The notes below the pieces were generated by a model. The model did not search any database, was not told where the DNA came from, and saw nothing but the letters and a program-made list of their open reading frames with translations. DNA of 64,000 nt from CAWKPF01 sp963851415. Its GTDB lineage: Bacteria; Acidobacteriota; Thermoanaerobaculia; Multivoradales; Multivoraceae. Below, piece after piece: positions 1-8,391 of the stretch. Location of the stretch: positions 2,418,001 to 2,482,000 of the forward strand of contig CAWKPF010000003.1 of assembly GCA_963851415.1 (NCBI GenBank). Direction: 5' to 3'. How positions within the stretch are numbered: the stretch's first letter is position 1; the number at the start of each line of letters is the position of its first letter. The position numbers and the translations under genes are program-made.

Positions 1-1
1 G

Positions 2-895
2 ATCCTCAACGAGAATCGGGCTGCCCTGCTCGCCAACCTGCGCGAGCATCAGAAGAGCGGCGAGGCCATGGAAGGACGAGTCACCTCCATCACCGACTTC
101 GGCGCCTTCGTCGACCTGGGCGGCATCGAAGGGCTGGTTCACCTCTCGGCCCTTTCCAGACGACGTGTCGAGCACGCTCGCGAGCTGGTGCAGATCGGTC
201 AGGACGTCAAGGTGAAGGTGTCCAAGATCGAAAAGGGCGGTGAGCGCATCTCCCTTTCGATGAAGGCCCTGGAGCCCGACCCCTGGAAGGGAGTCGACGA
301 GCGCTACGAGACCGGCAGCAAGCACACCGGGAAGATCCTCCGGGCCGCCGACTTCGGCCTGTTCGTCGAACTGGAGCCCGGCCTCGAAGGACTTGTCCAC
401 ACCTCGCAGCTTCCGATCGGCAAGACCCTGGAGGATCCCTCCCTGGCCGCAGGAACGGAGATCGACGTCTGGGTTCGCGAGGCCGACCCGCGCCGCCGGC
501 GCCTGGCACTCGCCATGCGTGAAGTGGCACAGGGCAACCCCTGGGAGAAGCTCAACGAACGCTACGAGGAAGGGCAGAAGGTCAAGGGTACGGTCGAGCA
601 GGTCGCCAAGTTCGGCGTCTTCGTCAACCTCGAGCCAGGCCTGACCGGCTTGCTCCCCTTCTCCGTTCTCTCGCTGCCGGGCGACATGAGCCCGCAGCGC
701 GCGTTCCGTCTCGGCCAGGAGCTCGACGTGCAGATCGCCGAGATCGACGCCAAGCGGCGCCGGATGTCTCTGGCTCCCGTCGGAACACAGCTCGCCGGCA
801 CCAAGGCTGACCTCAAGGAGTATCAGCAGCAGGCAGGAGACGGCGGCGGGCTCAACGCCATGGCTGCCGCGTTCGCTCGACTGCAAAAGGACTGA
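2..895 (+). CDS. S1-domain RNA-binding protein, 5' end outside window
   Basis: The reading frame is open from base 2, so the gene begins upstream of the window; the first in-window ATG (68) is probably internal. Three S1 (OB-fold) RNA-binding repeats are visible, each starting with a G-x-V-x-x-I/V-x-x-F-G-x-F-V core: near bases 70-270 (TDFGAFVDLGGIEGLVH), 330-510 (ADFGLFVELEPGLEGLVH) and 585-770 (AKFGVFVNLEPG). Linkers carry the usual 'DPW' or 'NPW' after each repeat. S1 repeats bind single-stranded RNA in ribosomal protein S1 and related translation or decay factors. This could be rpsA itself or an S1-like paralogue; without the N-terminus the two cannot be separated. Confidence 0.85.
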   Translation: MLNENRAALLANLREHQKSGEAMEGRVTSITDFGAFVDLGGIEGLVHLSALSRRRVEHARELVQIGQDVKVKVSKIEKGGERISLSMKALEPDPWKGVDERYETGSKHTGKILRAADFGLFVELEPGLEGLVHTSQLPIGKTLEDPSLAAGTEIDVWVREADPRRRRLALAMREVAQGNPWEKLNERYEEGQKVKGTVEQVAKFGVFVNLEPGLTGLLPFSVLSLPGDMSPQRAFRLGQELDVQIAEIDAKRRRMSLAPVGTQLAGTKADLKEYQQQAGDGGGLNAMAAAFARLQKD

Positions 896-938
896 GCCTC
901 GTTCGCCTGAGCGCACGCTGAGGGGAATCTCCGATCCG

Positions 939-1271
939 ATGACTGCCGAGGAGCACATCTACAGGGTCCTGTTCTTCAGCCAGGGGCAGGTCTACGAGGT
1001 CTACGCGCGCTCGGTGTCGCAGGGCGCGTTGTTCGGTTTCATCGAGGTCGAGGAGCTGGTCTTCGGCGAGAAGACCGAACTGGTCATCGACCCGTCGGAA
1101 GAGGCTCTGCAACGAGAGTTCGAAGGCGTCAAACGTACCTATCTTCCGATGCACGCCGTGCTGCGGATCGACGAAGTCGACAAGGAAGGAACTGGACGCA
1201 TCCACGCCAGCAAGGGGGACGGTGGAACGGTCACACCCTTCCCTCTTCCGATGCCACCCAACAAGAAGTAG
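939..1271 (+). CDS. DUF1820 family protein
   Basis: A 110-residue cytosolic protein. The N-terminal half (IYRVLFFSQGQVYEVYARSVSQG, then FGFIEVEELVFGE) is the hallmark of DUF1820, a small family of unknown function. The C-terminal part carries 'KRTYLPMHAVLRIDEVDKEGTGRI', also typical of that family. The tail is proline-rich (TPFPLPMPPNKK). It lies 43 bases after the S1 protein and 76 bases before the Skp-like gene on the same strand, so a shared transcript is possible. A purine-rich stretch (GAGGGG) sits about 15 bases before the ATG. No catalytic motif is evident. Confidence 0.85.
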   Translation: MTAEEHIYRVLFFSQGQVYEVYARSVSQGALFGFIEVEELVFGEKTELVIDPSEEALQREFEGVKRTYLPMHAVLRIDEVDKEGTGRIHASKGDGGTVTPFPLPMPPNKK

Positions 1272-1347
1272 CTCGTTAACAACCCGCCATCTCAAGAGTA
1301 CCGCCAGGCGCTCCTCGAACGACCTGCGGAACCATTGGAGAGCTGAC

Positions 1348-1875
1348 ATGTCTCACCGGCTCCGTACCCACTGTCTCGTCCTTGTTCTCTTCGTCCTCGT
1401 GATCGCCCTGCCCGCTTGGGCCGCCGCGCAAGATACTGCGCCGAAGATCGCGGTCGTCGACATCGACCAGGTCGTCGTCTCGTCGAAGGCGGGACAGGCC
1501 CTCCAGACTCGTCTGCAAACACTCGAGCAGGAGACCCAGGCCAAGCTCGAGGAAGCCACTCAGCTGATCCAGAACCTGCAGCAGAGTCTCCAGGGGAAGG
1601 ACGCCGCAACCGCCCGCGAGATCCAGAAGCAGATCGAAGACGCCACTCTCCGAGGCCGGCGTCAGCGCGAAGACGCGGAGCGGCAGGCGCAGAAGATCCA
1701 GCAGGAGGAGCTCCAGCGCATCCGTGACAGTCTGCGTCCGGTCTTCGAGAAGATCCAGACCGAGTCGGCCTACGACCTGATCCTCAACTACAACCCGGCG
1801 ATCGTGATCGCGGTGAGCGAAACGATCGACATCACCGACCGCGTGCTCCAGATGCTCGACGGTGGTGGGGGCTGA
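1348..1875 (+). CDS. OmpH/Skp family periplasmic chaperone
   Basis: The 175-residue product starts with a signal peptide (positive N-region, then LVLVLFVLVIALPAWAAA, cleavage near AQD). It continues with the Skp/OmpH opening KIAVVDIDQVVVSSKAGQAL, a long charged coiled coil (about residues 55-135), and the C-terminal 'YDLILNYNPAIVIAVSETIDITDRVLQML'. Skp-like proteins hold unfolded outer-membrane proteins in the periplasm. The open frame extends upstream to 1222, but the ATG at 1348 is chosen because it follows GGAGAG and places the signal peptide at the N-terminus. The gene overlaps the next one by 14 bases. It implies a diderm envelope. Confidence 0.85.
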   Translation: MSHRLRTHCLVLVLFVLVIALPAWAAAQDTAPKIAVVDIDQVVVSSKAGQALQTRLQTLEQETQAKLEEATQLIQNLQQSLQGKDAATAREIQKQIEDATLRGRRQREDAERQAQKIQQEELQRIRDSLRPVFEKIQTESAYDLILNYNPAIVIAVSETIDITDRVLQMLDGGGG

Positions 1876-3322
1876 CCGCCAGGCGACCGTGAAGCAGGCC
1901 AAGGGGATCCGCGAGCACATCGCGGACGATGAGTACGTCACCCGCTACCCGGAGGGATCCAGGTTCCGGCTGCGGATCGACAGCGCCGACCCCCAGCCGA
2001 ACTGGGTGGCACGGCAAGAGGCGACCCACACCTCACCCATGCACGCGGGCACCCCGGTGCTGTTCGAGGACTCGCTGTGGGAGGTTCGTCTCGCCGGCCC
2101 GACCGAGCGACCGCCACTGCGACACATCTACTATCTGAATCCGTGGGACGACAGCGTCCCGGTGCGCCCACCGATCGAGTACTCGGCCGAAACCGTGACC
2201 GAGCTGGCGCGTCAACGCCGTCTGGCAAGCCAGCGAGAGCAGCGAAGTGCTTCGGTGCGACTCCTGACTCCCCTCATGGGGATGCTTCCCGCCGAGGATC
2301 AGGAGCGCCTGGCGCTCGCGTACGATCTCCGGCCTCGGTTCGCCACGGGGCTCTCCGCCGTCTTGCTCCTCGTCCTGAGCATCGGCACCGGACTCTGGTT
2401 CTTCTGGGCGACCGCCTCCCCCGAAGGCCCCGCCTGGGCCAAGGACTGGGCCCTGCAAGCGCGGCTGGCGGCGAGCTACTTCGCCCTCGAGTCGCTGGTG
2501 CGGATCTGGGCCTCCTTCGAAGCCCAGCTGCCGCTCGGCTCGCTGCCGGTGGCCGGACCGATCACGGTGGCTCGGACGCTGCGCCGGGAGCTCGATCCGA
2601 CGCTGCGTCGGAGTGCTCGCCGCGACCACGAGATCGCGACGCAGACCGCCTCCTCGATGCTCGCCGAGCGCGACGAGATCACGTTCTTCGACGGCGATCC
2701 CCAGCGCATCGAGGTTCGATCCATGCTGGACAAGGCGCACTGGACGCTCAACCGAACCGGCATCGGCTTCGAGAACGGCTGGTGGCTCCCGCGCGAGCGT
2801 CACCCCCCCGACCGCTCTTGCGACCGCTGGCGCTTCGTGCTCGAGCAGATCGAAGAGGACGCCGGCCTACCGACCTACCTGGAGTACGTTCCCACCGAAG
2901 TGAGGCGGCTGTGGGCCGCACAGCAGCGGGATCGACGCCAGACCTGGGTCGACACCTTCGCGCCGGTTCTCGGGCTTCTCGCACCCGAAGAACAGGAGCG
3001 CCTGCGCTGGATCTATGGCTTCGACCCTCTGCGCTACACCCGATCGAGCCTGATCCTGACCTTCCTGCTCGGCGCTCCCCTGACCGCCATCGCTCTCGGC
3101 CATCTGGCTTCTGGAGACGCAACGAAGGTCGACGGGGTCGCACTCCTGGTCGGCATATTGCTGTGTTTCGACGGATTTCGTCGCTGGCAGAGCCCCGAGC
3201 CTCGGTTGGGGAGTCTGGTCGCGCCGCTGCTGCGCCCCTTCACGCGACCACTTCTCGACACGCCGCACCCGGACGAGATTCCGCTCGACGATCGAGAGCA
3301 TCCACGAGGAGCCGGGAGCTGA
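1862..3322 (+). CDS. Unknown membrane protein made of two internal repeats
   Basis: I do not recognise the family. The 486-residue protein begins with GTG inside the end of the Skp-like gene, which suggests translational coupling. Two halves resemble each other: residues about 100-235 and 335-460. Both contain 'P-x-x-G-(M/L)-L-x-P/A-E-(D/E)-QERL-x-x-x-Y' (first at 137-155, second at 368-386). Each is followed by a hydrophobic helix (about 162-183 and 395-415), a second weaker hydrophobic segment (about 205-215 and 424-436) and 'LGSL'. The segments before each repeat (FEDSLWEV, FENGWWLP) also look related. The middle region (240-300) is soluble and charged. Likely an inner-membrane protein; function unknown. 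Confidence 0.65.
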   Translation: MVGADRQATVKQAKGIREHIADDEYVTRYPEGSRFRLRIDSADPQPNWVARQEATHTSPMHAGTPVLFEDSLWEVRLAGPTERPPLRHIYYLNPWDDSVPVRPPIEYSAETVTELARQRRLASQREQRSASVRLLTPLMGMLPAEDQERLALAYDLRPRFATGLSAVLLLVLSIGTGLWFFWATASPEGPAWAKDWALQARLAASYFALESLVRIWASFEAQLPLGSLPVAGPITVARTLRRELDPTLRRSARRDHEIATQTASSMLAERDEITFFDGDPQRIEVRSMLDKAHWTLNRTGIGFENGWWLPRERHPPDRSCDRWRFVLEQIEEDAGLPTYLEYVPTEVRRLWAAQQRDRRQTWVDTFAPVLGLLAPEEQERLRWIYGFDPLRYTRSSLILTFLLGAPLTAIALGHLASGDATKVDGVALLVGILLCFDGFRRWQSPEPRLGSLVAPLLRPFTRPLLDTPHPDEIPLDDREHPRGAGS

Positions 3323-3411
3323 CCGACTGACACCCGGTAGGTGTTTGCATGGCCCCTTCCCCCTGAAGCAAGATATCGAGCGAACGATGCGAGGACGATG
3401 AGAGGCCCCCC

Positions 3412-4107
3412 ATGAGCGAGACGACGCAAACCACCCAGCTCTTCCTGCGACAGGTTCCGGCCGGCCCCATGGGCAACTGCCTCTACATCCTCGCCGACGG
3501 GCAGCAGCGAAGTGCCTACCTCGTGGACCCGGCGTGGGACCCGGTCGGCTTGCTGGAGATGGCTCGGGCCGAGGGGTTCACGGTCGACGGAGTACTGCTC
3601 ACTCACACTCACCAGGATCACGTCGGCGGCGAGATCTTCGGCCAGCACATTCCGGGTATCGCCGAACTGCTCGAGGTGGCCGAGCTTCCTCTCCACGTCC
3701 ACGAAGCGGAGGCGCAGCGACTCGTCGAGATCACGGGAGCCCCCGAGGGGCTGGTGCGTCGCTACCGCGACGGTGACCGCCTCGCCGTTGGCAGCCTCGA
3801 GATGGAGGTCCTCCACACGCCCGGTCACTCCCCCGGCTCCAGCTGCTTTCTCGGCTACGGCGAGCTGATTGCCGGTGACACGCTGTTCGTCCAGGGATGT
3901 GGGCGAGTCGATCTTCCGGGGAGCGATCCGGACGCGATGTTCCACTCCTTGCAGAGGCTGGCGGCGCTGGCGCCAGAGACTCGCGTCTATCCCGGTCACA
4001 ACTACGGCCCGACACCCTCGTCCAGCATCGGAGCGGAGCTGCAGCAGAACATGTACCTGCGAATTCCCGATCTCGATCGCTGGCGCTTCTTGATGTCGGG
4101 CGGGTAG
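3412..4107 (+). CDS. Metallo-beta-lactamase-fold hydrolase (glyoxalase II-like)
   Basis: A 231-residue protein with the MBL-fold metal site THTHQDHVGG at about residues 64-73, then HTPGHSPGS (around 135-143), 'IAGDTLFVQGCGRVDLPG' (Asp ligand) and 'VYPGHNYG' (last His). The order and spacing fit glyoxalase II/persulfide dioxygenase-like hydrolases. These bind two metals, or a single iron, and cleave thioesters or oxidise persulfides. No signal peptide, so cytosolic. The start is the ATG after AGAGGCCCCCC. It is 10 bases upstream of rsgA and probably co-transcribed with it. The exact substrate cannot be read from the sequence. Confidence 0.85.
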   Translation: MSETTQTTQLFLRQVPAGPMGNCLYILADGQQRSAYLVDPAWDPVGLLEMARAEGFTVDGVLLTHTHQDHVGGEIFGQHIPGIAELLEVAELPLHVHEAEAQRLVEITGAPEGLVRRYRDGDRLAVGSLEMEVLHTPGHSPGSSCFLGYGELIAGDTLFVQGCGRVDLPGSDPDAMFHSLQRLAALAPETRVYPGHNYGPTPSSSIGAELQQNMYLRIPDLDRWRFLMSGG

Positions 4108-4117
4108 GACTTCGCCG

Positions 4118-5221
4118 GTGAGTACCTCGCGTCCCGAGCTCAGGACCTTCGGGTGGGACGACGCCTGGGAACAGCGCTTCCTGGAGCTCTCCGAGAGCGT
4201 GGGCTTCTCCCTCGAGGAGCGAACTCCCGGACGCGTCGTCCTCGAGCTGCGCGGGGTGTGCTCGGTACGCACCGAATCAGGCGAAGTCGAGGCAGCGGCG
4301 ACCGGCCGAATGAGACACGAGGCAGCGGGGCCCGGAGACCTTCCATCCATCGGTGACTGGGTGGTGCTCGAGCCGCCGGCGCGCGAGGGCGACGCCGGCC
4401 GCATTCATGCCGTGCTCCCTCGACGCACGCGCTTCTCACGCAAAGTGGCGGGAGCCAAGACGCAAGAGCAGGTCGTCGCCGCCAACGTCGACACACTCTT
4501 CGTCGTGATGGGGCTGGATGGCGACTTCTCCTTGCGTCGGCTCGAACGGTTCCTGGCTGCCGGACTGGAGAGTGGCGCGCAGACCGTGGTGCTGCTCAAC
4601 AAGTCGGATCTGGCGGAGGACCTCCCGGAGCAGCTCGCAGAGGTCCAGGCCATCGTGCTCGACGCCGCCCCGGTCCATGTTCTGAGCGCCAAACGCGACG
4701 AGGGCACCGACGCCCTCGCTCCCTACCTGATCCCCGGTCACACGATCGCACTGGTCGGTTCTTCGGGAGTCGGCAAGTCCACCCTGATCAACCGGCTGGC
4801 CGGCACCGAGCAGATGAAGACCGGCGACGTGCGCTCCGGCGACGATCGTGGCAAGCACACGACGAGTCACCGTGAGCTGGTGCAACTCGAGAGCGGCGCG
4901 TTGCTGATCGACAACCCGGGGATCCGTGAGCTGCAGCTGTGGGATGCGGAGCAGGGACTGAGCGGGACCTTCGAAGACGTCGAGGGGCTCGCCGAGCACT
5001 GCCGTTTTCGCGACTGTCGGCACGAAGGCGAGCCGGGCTGCGCGGTCCTGGCGGGCGTCGAGAGCGGCGAGCTCGCGACCGAGCGTATCGAGAGCTATCG
5101 AGCGCTCCAGCGCGAGCTCGCGCATCTCGACCGCCGACAGAACGAGAGCGCCGCGATCGTCGAGAAGAAGAAGTGGCGCGCCATCCACAGGGCGGCGCGC
5201 AAACACAAACCCCGGGGCTGA
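4118..5221 (+). CDS. rsgA: Ribosome small subunit-dependent GTPase A
   Basis: A 367-residue RsgA (YjeQ). An N-terminal OB-fold region is followed by the circularly permuted GTPase order: G4 (NKSD, about residue 160), then the P-loop GSSGVGKST (about 213), then switch motifs (DDRGKHTT; DNPGIREL). The C-terminal zinc-binding segment has Cys-x4-Cys-x-His-x5-Cys (CRFRDCRHEGEPGC, about 293). RsgA tests late 30S subunit maturation. The start codon is GTG, 10 bases after the MBL hydrolase stop. The basic C-terminus (KKKWRAIHRAARKHKPRG) is typical. Its stop lies 3 bases from the convergent RnfD/DUF2330 gene. Confidence 0.95.
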   Translation: MSTSRPELRTFGWDDAWEQRFLELSESVGFSLEERTPGRVVLELRGVCSVRTESGEVEAAATGRMRHEAAGPGDLPSIGDWVVLEPPAREGDAGRIHAVLPRRTRFSRKVAGAKTQEQVVAANVDTLFVVMGLDGDFSLRRLERFLAAGLESGAQTVVLLNKSDLAEDLPEQLAEVQAIVLDAAPVHVLSAKRDEGTDALAPYLIPGHTIALVGSSGVGKSTLINRLAGTEQMKTGDVRSGDDRGKHTTSHRELVQLESGALLIDNPGIRELQLWDAEQGLSGTFEDVEGLAEHCRFRDCRHEGEPGCAVLAGVESGELATERIESYRALQRELAHLDRRQNESAAIVEKKKWRAIHRAARKHKPRG

Positions 5222-5224
5222 CGC

Positions 5225-7447
5225 TCAGCGCCCTTTCCAGAGCTTCTTCCACCACGGCTCGGACCCTTCCGCAGGTGGGCCGTCCGCCTCCCTCGAATCG
5301 AGCGCCATCCGGGTGCGGATCTCCGACAACTCCCAGCCGGTGAGATCGGCCAGCGCCCGCGCTTCGCGATCCTGGCGCCCGGCGAGTTCTCGGCGATAGA
5401 CCTCGGCGGCAGAGCACTGGGCCTGTCCCCGCCAGGGGTGGCGAATCACGAATCGTCCCTGGAAGTTGGTCCGATCGGACGTCTGCTGGAAGACCAGGTC
5501 TTCGGGGAAGGACTCACGGTCGTAGCTGAGGTGCAGGCGCGTGACGAACACGTTCTGCGCTTGAATCCGGCGGCGCACGGGCAAGCTCGGATCGGAATCG
5601 ACCCAGAACACGCCCAACTCGCGCAGCTGCTGGTTGCTCAGCGGATCGGCGGCACACGGATCGCACCAACCCATGTCCCACGCGTACTCGAGGATCACGC
5701 TTCGTCCGTTCTCCTTCTGCACGGCGCGTTCGAACAGGGCACGATAGACCTCTCCGAAGTCCTGCTCGACGAACTCGGGAACCTCGACATTCGAAGGCAA
5801 ACGCACCGTTCGGTAGTTGGTGGTCTCCACCCTCCCCTTGCGCGTCAGCGCGTAGACGAAGAGCTCCTGGCGCCCATCGGCGTTGACGGTACCCAGCCGG
5901 ATCGGCAGCATGAACTTCGGCGACTCGTATGCCACCTGGAGCGGACGCAGCAGTTCGTAACCCAGCTTGGCCTGCTCCTCCAGATTGACCCTGGCAACGA
6001 AGAATCGCATCCCCTGCCGCAGGTAGCTTCCCAACACCTTCGACGCTCCGTCGGGAATGCGGTAGTCGTTGCGTCGGAGCCAGGTCTCGAGTCCGTGGCT
6101 CTGCTCCGCGGAGAGGATCAGGATGTCGTACTCGCCCACCGTGTAGCGCGCCTCGATCGTGACACCGAGATCTCGCTCCTGCAGTGGCGAGCTCGCCGAA
6201 GGCGCGCCCCCCAGGGCCATGCTCTTGCGAGCTTCCAGCCGGTCGTAGACGGTGCAGGGATCCCCGTCGTGGTACTCGACCAGCCGTGGCGCCGTGTAGG
6301 CATCGAGGTGGTCGATCAGGCCTCGCTCGGCGACATGAATCTGCTCTCGCGAGATCGACGTCGGCACGGGAATCACCACGGCGAACTCCTTCGGGTCGCC
6401 CCGGAAGTCGTTCGACAGGGTCAACACCGCCCGATCGCCATCCCGGACCAGAACGACCTGCGAGGCCTTGTTGAACAAACGCGTATCGGCCTTGGCGACA
6501 TAGAAACCGCAGAAGGCGCGGGCGGGCACCGCCGTCACGAAGATCGAGAGCAACGAGACGGTCAAGACGATCGGGACGAGATAGCGAACGGGGACGGCTC
6601 CAGGCATGATGGCGATTCCTTTCCCGGCCGGGTGGGCCGGTGTCATCGAGGGGTTGGACCAGCGGTAGCGCGGCCCGGGAAGCAGGCGGTCGAGTACCGG
6701 GACCACCGGTGCGAGCACCACCAGGGCCCACAGGTAGCCATGGTTGCGAAACAGGGCGAAGTGGACGAAGAACGCTCCCAGGGCCACCAGAGCGCCGAAG
6801 ACGAGTCGGGCGGATCGCGAGTCGGGAGTCGTCTTGGGGTCGGAGATCATGAAGAACGTGAAGACGAGCAGCGCACCATTGCCGAGCTGGTGCAGCGGTA
6901 TCGTCCAGGGATCGCCGAGCCAGAGCGCCCGCGCGAGCACCAGCAGCGAATAGGCACCGAGAAACGCCAGGCTGACGTCCGCCCGAGCTGCCCGATAGGC
7001 CACCAACCCACCGAGGCCGGCCAGCAGCAGCGCTCCCCAGGCCACACCGCCCCACTGGCCCGGAGAGAGCCAGCTCCAGCCCAGCATCGACCCCACCGCG
7101 AGGGCCAGCGCGGTCGGATTGAACACATGCTTGCCGCGATAGCGAATCAGGAACTTGCTGGAGATCGCGATCGTCGCCAGAGCCGCCAGCGACCACGGCG
7201 AGGCAGCCCGGGCAAGCAGGGTGAGAGACAACGCGGAGATCAGCGCCGAGCGCGGATCGAAGCCCGAACCGGGACGCCCACCGCGGCCGAGATAGCGAGT
7301 CACCAGGACGAGCAGGGTCTGTACCCCGATGGCGGTGCCGGCCAGCAGCCCGAACTCGAGCCCGCCAATGGGCAGATGCAGGCGGAGCGCGCCCCAGAGC
7401 ACGAGGCAGCTCAGCACGGCGATCTGATAGTGACGAGGATCTTGCAT
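5225..7447 (-). CDS. Fusion of an RnfD/NqrB-like membrane domain with a DUF2330 domain
   Basis: The frame runs 740 residues from the ATG at 7447, which has GGAAGGAG about 9 bases upstream; a GTG at 7477 is the alternative. Residues 1-300 are a polytopic membrane domain with the RnfD/NqrB-type segments 'KHVFNPTALAL' and 'FFMISDPKTTPDSRSAR'. The S-(G)-A-T flavin-attachment motif of true NqrB/RnfD is not seen. A stretch like a complete signal peptide follows (MPGAVPVRY, hydrophobic helix, VPARA/FCG). From about residue 313 the protein is DUF2330 (FCGFYVAKADTRLFNKASQ onward), an extracytoplasmic domain of unknown role. An internal ATG at 6607, with AAAGGA 8 bases before it, could also start a separate 460-residue secreted DUF2330 protein. 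Confidence 0.75.
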   Translation of the reverse strand: MQDPRHYQIAVLSCLVLWGALRLHLPIGGLEFGLLAGTAIGVQTLLVLVTRYLGRGGRPGSGFDPRSALISALSLTLLARAASPWSLAALATIAISSKFLIRYRGKHVFNPTALALAVGSMLGWSWLSPGQWGGVAWGALLLAGLGGLVAYRAARADVSLAFLGAYSLLVLARALWLGDPWTIPLHQLGNGALLVFTFFMISDPKTTPDSRSARLVFGALVALGAFFVHFALFRNHGYLWALVVLAPVVPVLDRLLPGPRYRWSNPSMTPAHPAGKGIAIMPGAVPVRYLVPIVLTVSLLSIFVTAVPARAFCGFYVAKADTRLFNKASQVVLVRDGDRAVLTLSNDFRGDPKEFAVVIPVPTSISREQIHVAERGLIDHLDAYTAPRLVEYHDGDPCTVYDRLEARKSMALGGAPSASSPLQERDLGVTIEARYTVGEYDILILSAEQSHGLETWLRRNDYRIPDGASKVLGSYLRQGMRFFVARVNLEEQAKLGYELLRPLQVAYESPKFMLPIRLGTVNADGRQELFVYALTRKGRVETTNYRTVRLPSNVEVPEFVEQDFGEVYRALFERAVQKENGRSVILEYAWDMGWCDPCAADPLSNQQLRELGVFWVDSDPSLPVRRRIQAQNVFVTRLHLSYDRESFPEDLVFQQTSDRTNFQGRFVIRHPWRGQAQCSAAEVYRRELAGRQDREARALADLTGWELSEIRTRMALDSREADGPPAEGSEPWWKKLWKGR

Positions 7448-7532
7448 GGTCTCCATCTCCTTCCCGCTCTTCGACACGCGAGTCGGAAGAAAGGAAACCG
7501 GGAGCTCGCCGTAGGCTCCTCCACGGGGCGCG

Positions 7533-7538
7533 TATACT
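7533..7538 (+). promoter_or_regulatory. -10 box TATACT of nth, leaderless geometry
   Basis: TATACT ends 4 bases before the ATG at 7543 and 7 bases before the in-frame ATG at 7546. No Shine-Dalgarno is present. Transcription would begin at or next to the start codon. Confidence 0.55.
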
Positions 7539-7542
7539 GCTC

Positions 7543-8313
7543 ATGATGTCCGCAGCCAGGGGCACGACGCCCCCTTCCTCTCGCAAGTCGACAGCTGGAA
7601 AGAAGACTCCCGCCACTCGCAAGAAGGCCAGGCCACGCCAGGGAGTCGACTCCGACGGTCCGTTCGAGCGCGCGACGGCACAGCGGGTGGACGCCATCGT
7701 TGCCGAGCTCCATCGCCTCTATCCCGACGCCGACTGCGAGCTCGACTGGGAGACTCCGCTGCAGCTGCTGATCGCCACCATCCTGTCGGCTCAATCGACC
7801 GACAAGCGAGTCAACCTGGTGGGTCGGGACCTCTTTCGGAAGTATCAGACCGCTCGAGACTTCGCCAACGCGGATCCGGCGGAGTTCGAGGTCGACATCC
7901 AATCGACCGGCTTCTACCGACAGAAGACAAAGAATGTCCTGGCGGCCGCGAAGAGGCTGGTCGACGAGCACGGGGGCGAGGTGCCCCAGACCCTGGAGGA
8001 GCTCGTCGAGCTCCCTGGTGTCGCCCGCAAGACTGCCAACGTCGTCCTCGGCACAGCTTTCCAGAAGGCGGTGGGCGTGGTCGTCGACACCCACGTCAAG
8101 CGGCTCGCCTTTCGACTCGGGCTGAGTGATCAGACCGATCCGGTCAAGGTCGAGCGCGATCTGATGAGCGTGCTCCCGCAGAGCGAGTGGATCTTCGCCG
8201 CTCACGCCCTCATCTGGCACGGCAGGCGGGTCTGCGACGCCCGAAAGCCGGCCTGCGAGACCTGCGGGCTGCGCTCTTCGTGCCCGAGGAACGGCCTAAG
8301 CGCCGACGCCTGA
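7543..8313 (+). CDS. nth: Endonuclease III (DNA glycosylase/AP lyase)
   Basis: A 256-residue endonuclease III that removes oxidised pyrimidines in base excision repair. The helix-hairpin-helix carries the catalytic lysine (LPGVARKTANVVL) and the catalytic aspartate follows in VVDTHVKRLAFR. The C-terminal 4Fe-4S cluster ligands fit Cys-x6-Cys-x2-Cys-x5-Cys (CDARKPACETCGLRSSC). The first 45 residues are a Lys/Arg/Ser/Thr-rich extension not found in short homologues, possibly a nucleic-acid-binding tail. Two ATG codons (7543, 7546) lie just downstream of TATACT; either may be used. It is divergent from the RnfD/DUF2330 gene. Confidence 0.95.
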   Translation: MMSAARGTTPPSSRKSTAGKKTPATRKKARPRQGVDSDGPFERATAQRVDAIVAELHRLYPDADCELDWETPLQLLIATILSAQSTDKRVNLVGRDLFRKYQTARDFANADPAEFEVDIQSTGFYRQKTKNVLAAAKRLVDEHGGEVPQTLEELVELPGVARKTANVVLGTAFQKAVGVVVDTHVKRLAFRLGLSDQTDPVKVERDLMSVLPQSEWIFAAHALIWHGRRVCDARKPACETCGLRSSCPRNGLSADA

Positions 8314-8374
8314 AGCACTTGGGACCCGATCCCGGAGGGCCGCCAAAAATTGGAGTTTTCCAATTGGAACGGCG

Positions 8375-8380
8375 TATACT
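8375..8380 (+). promoter_or_regulatory. -10 box TATACT of the hybrid histidine kinase gene
   Basis: TATACT lies 18-19 bases downstream of TTGGAG (8350), a plausible -35. A start point about 6-8 bases on would leave only a few bases before the ATG at 8392. The short inverted repeat TTGGA-GTTT-TCCAA (8350-8363) overlaps the -35 region and could be an operator. Confidence 0.45.
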
Positions 8381-8391
8381 CTATGCCTCCC

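Noticed and set aside
2077..3330. A 417-codon plus-strand frame in another phase of the duplicated membrane protein gene
   Set aside because: Its Arg/Gly/Ser-rich translation has no membrane segments or motifs, while the chosen frame has hydrophobic helices and an internal duplication.
5438..7546. A 702-codon plus-strand frame opposite the RnfD/DUF2330 fusion
   Set aside because: Antisense to a gene with clear membrane helices and the DUF2330 domain; its composition is dominated by Arg, Gly, His and Gln with no motif.
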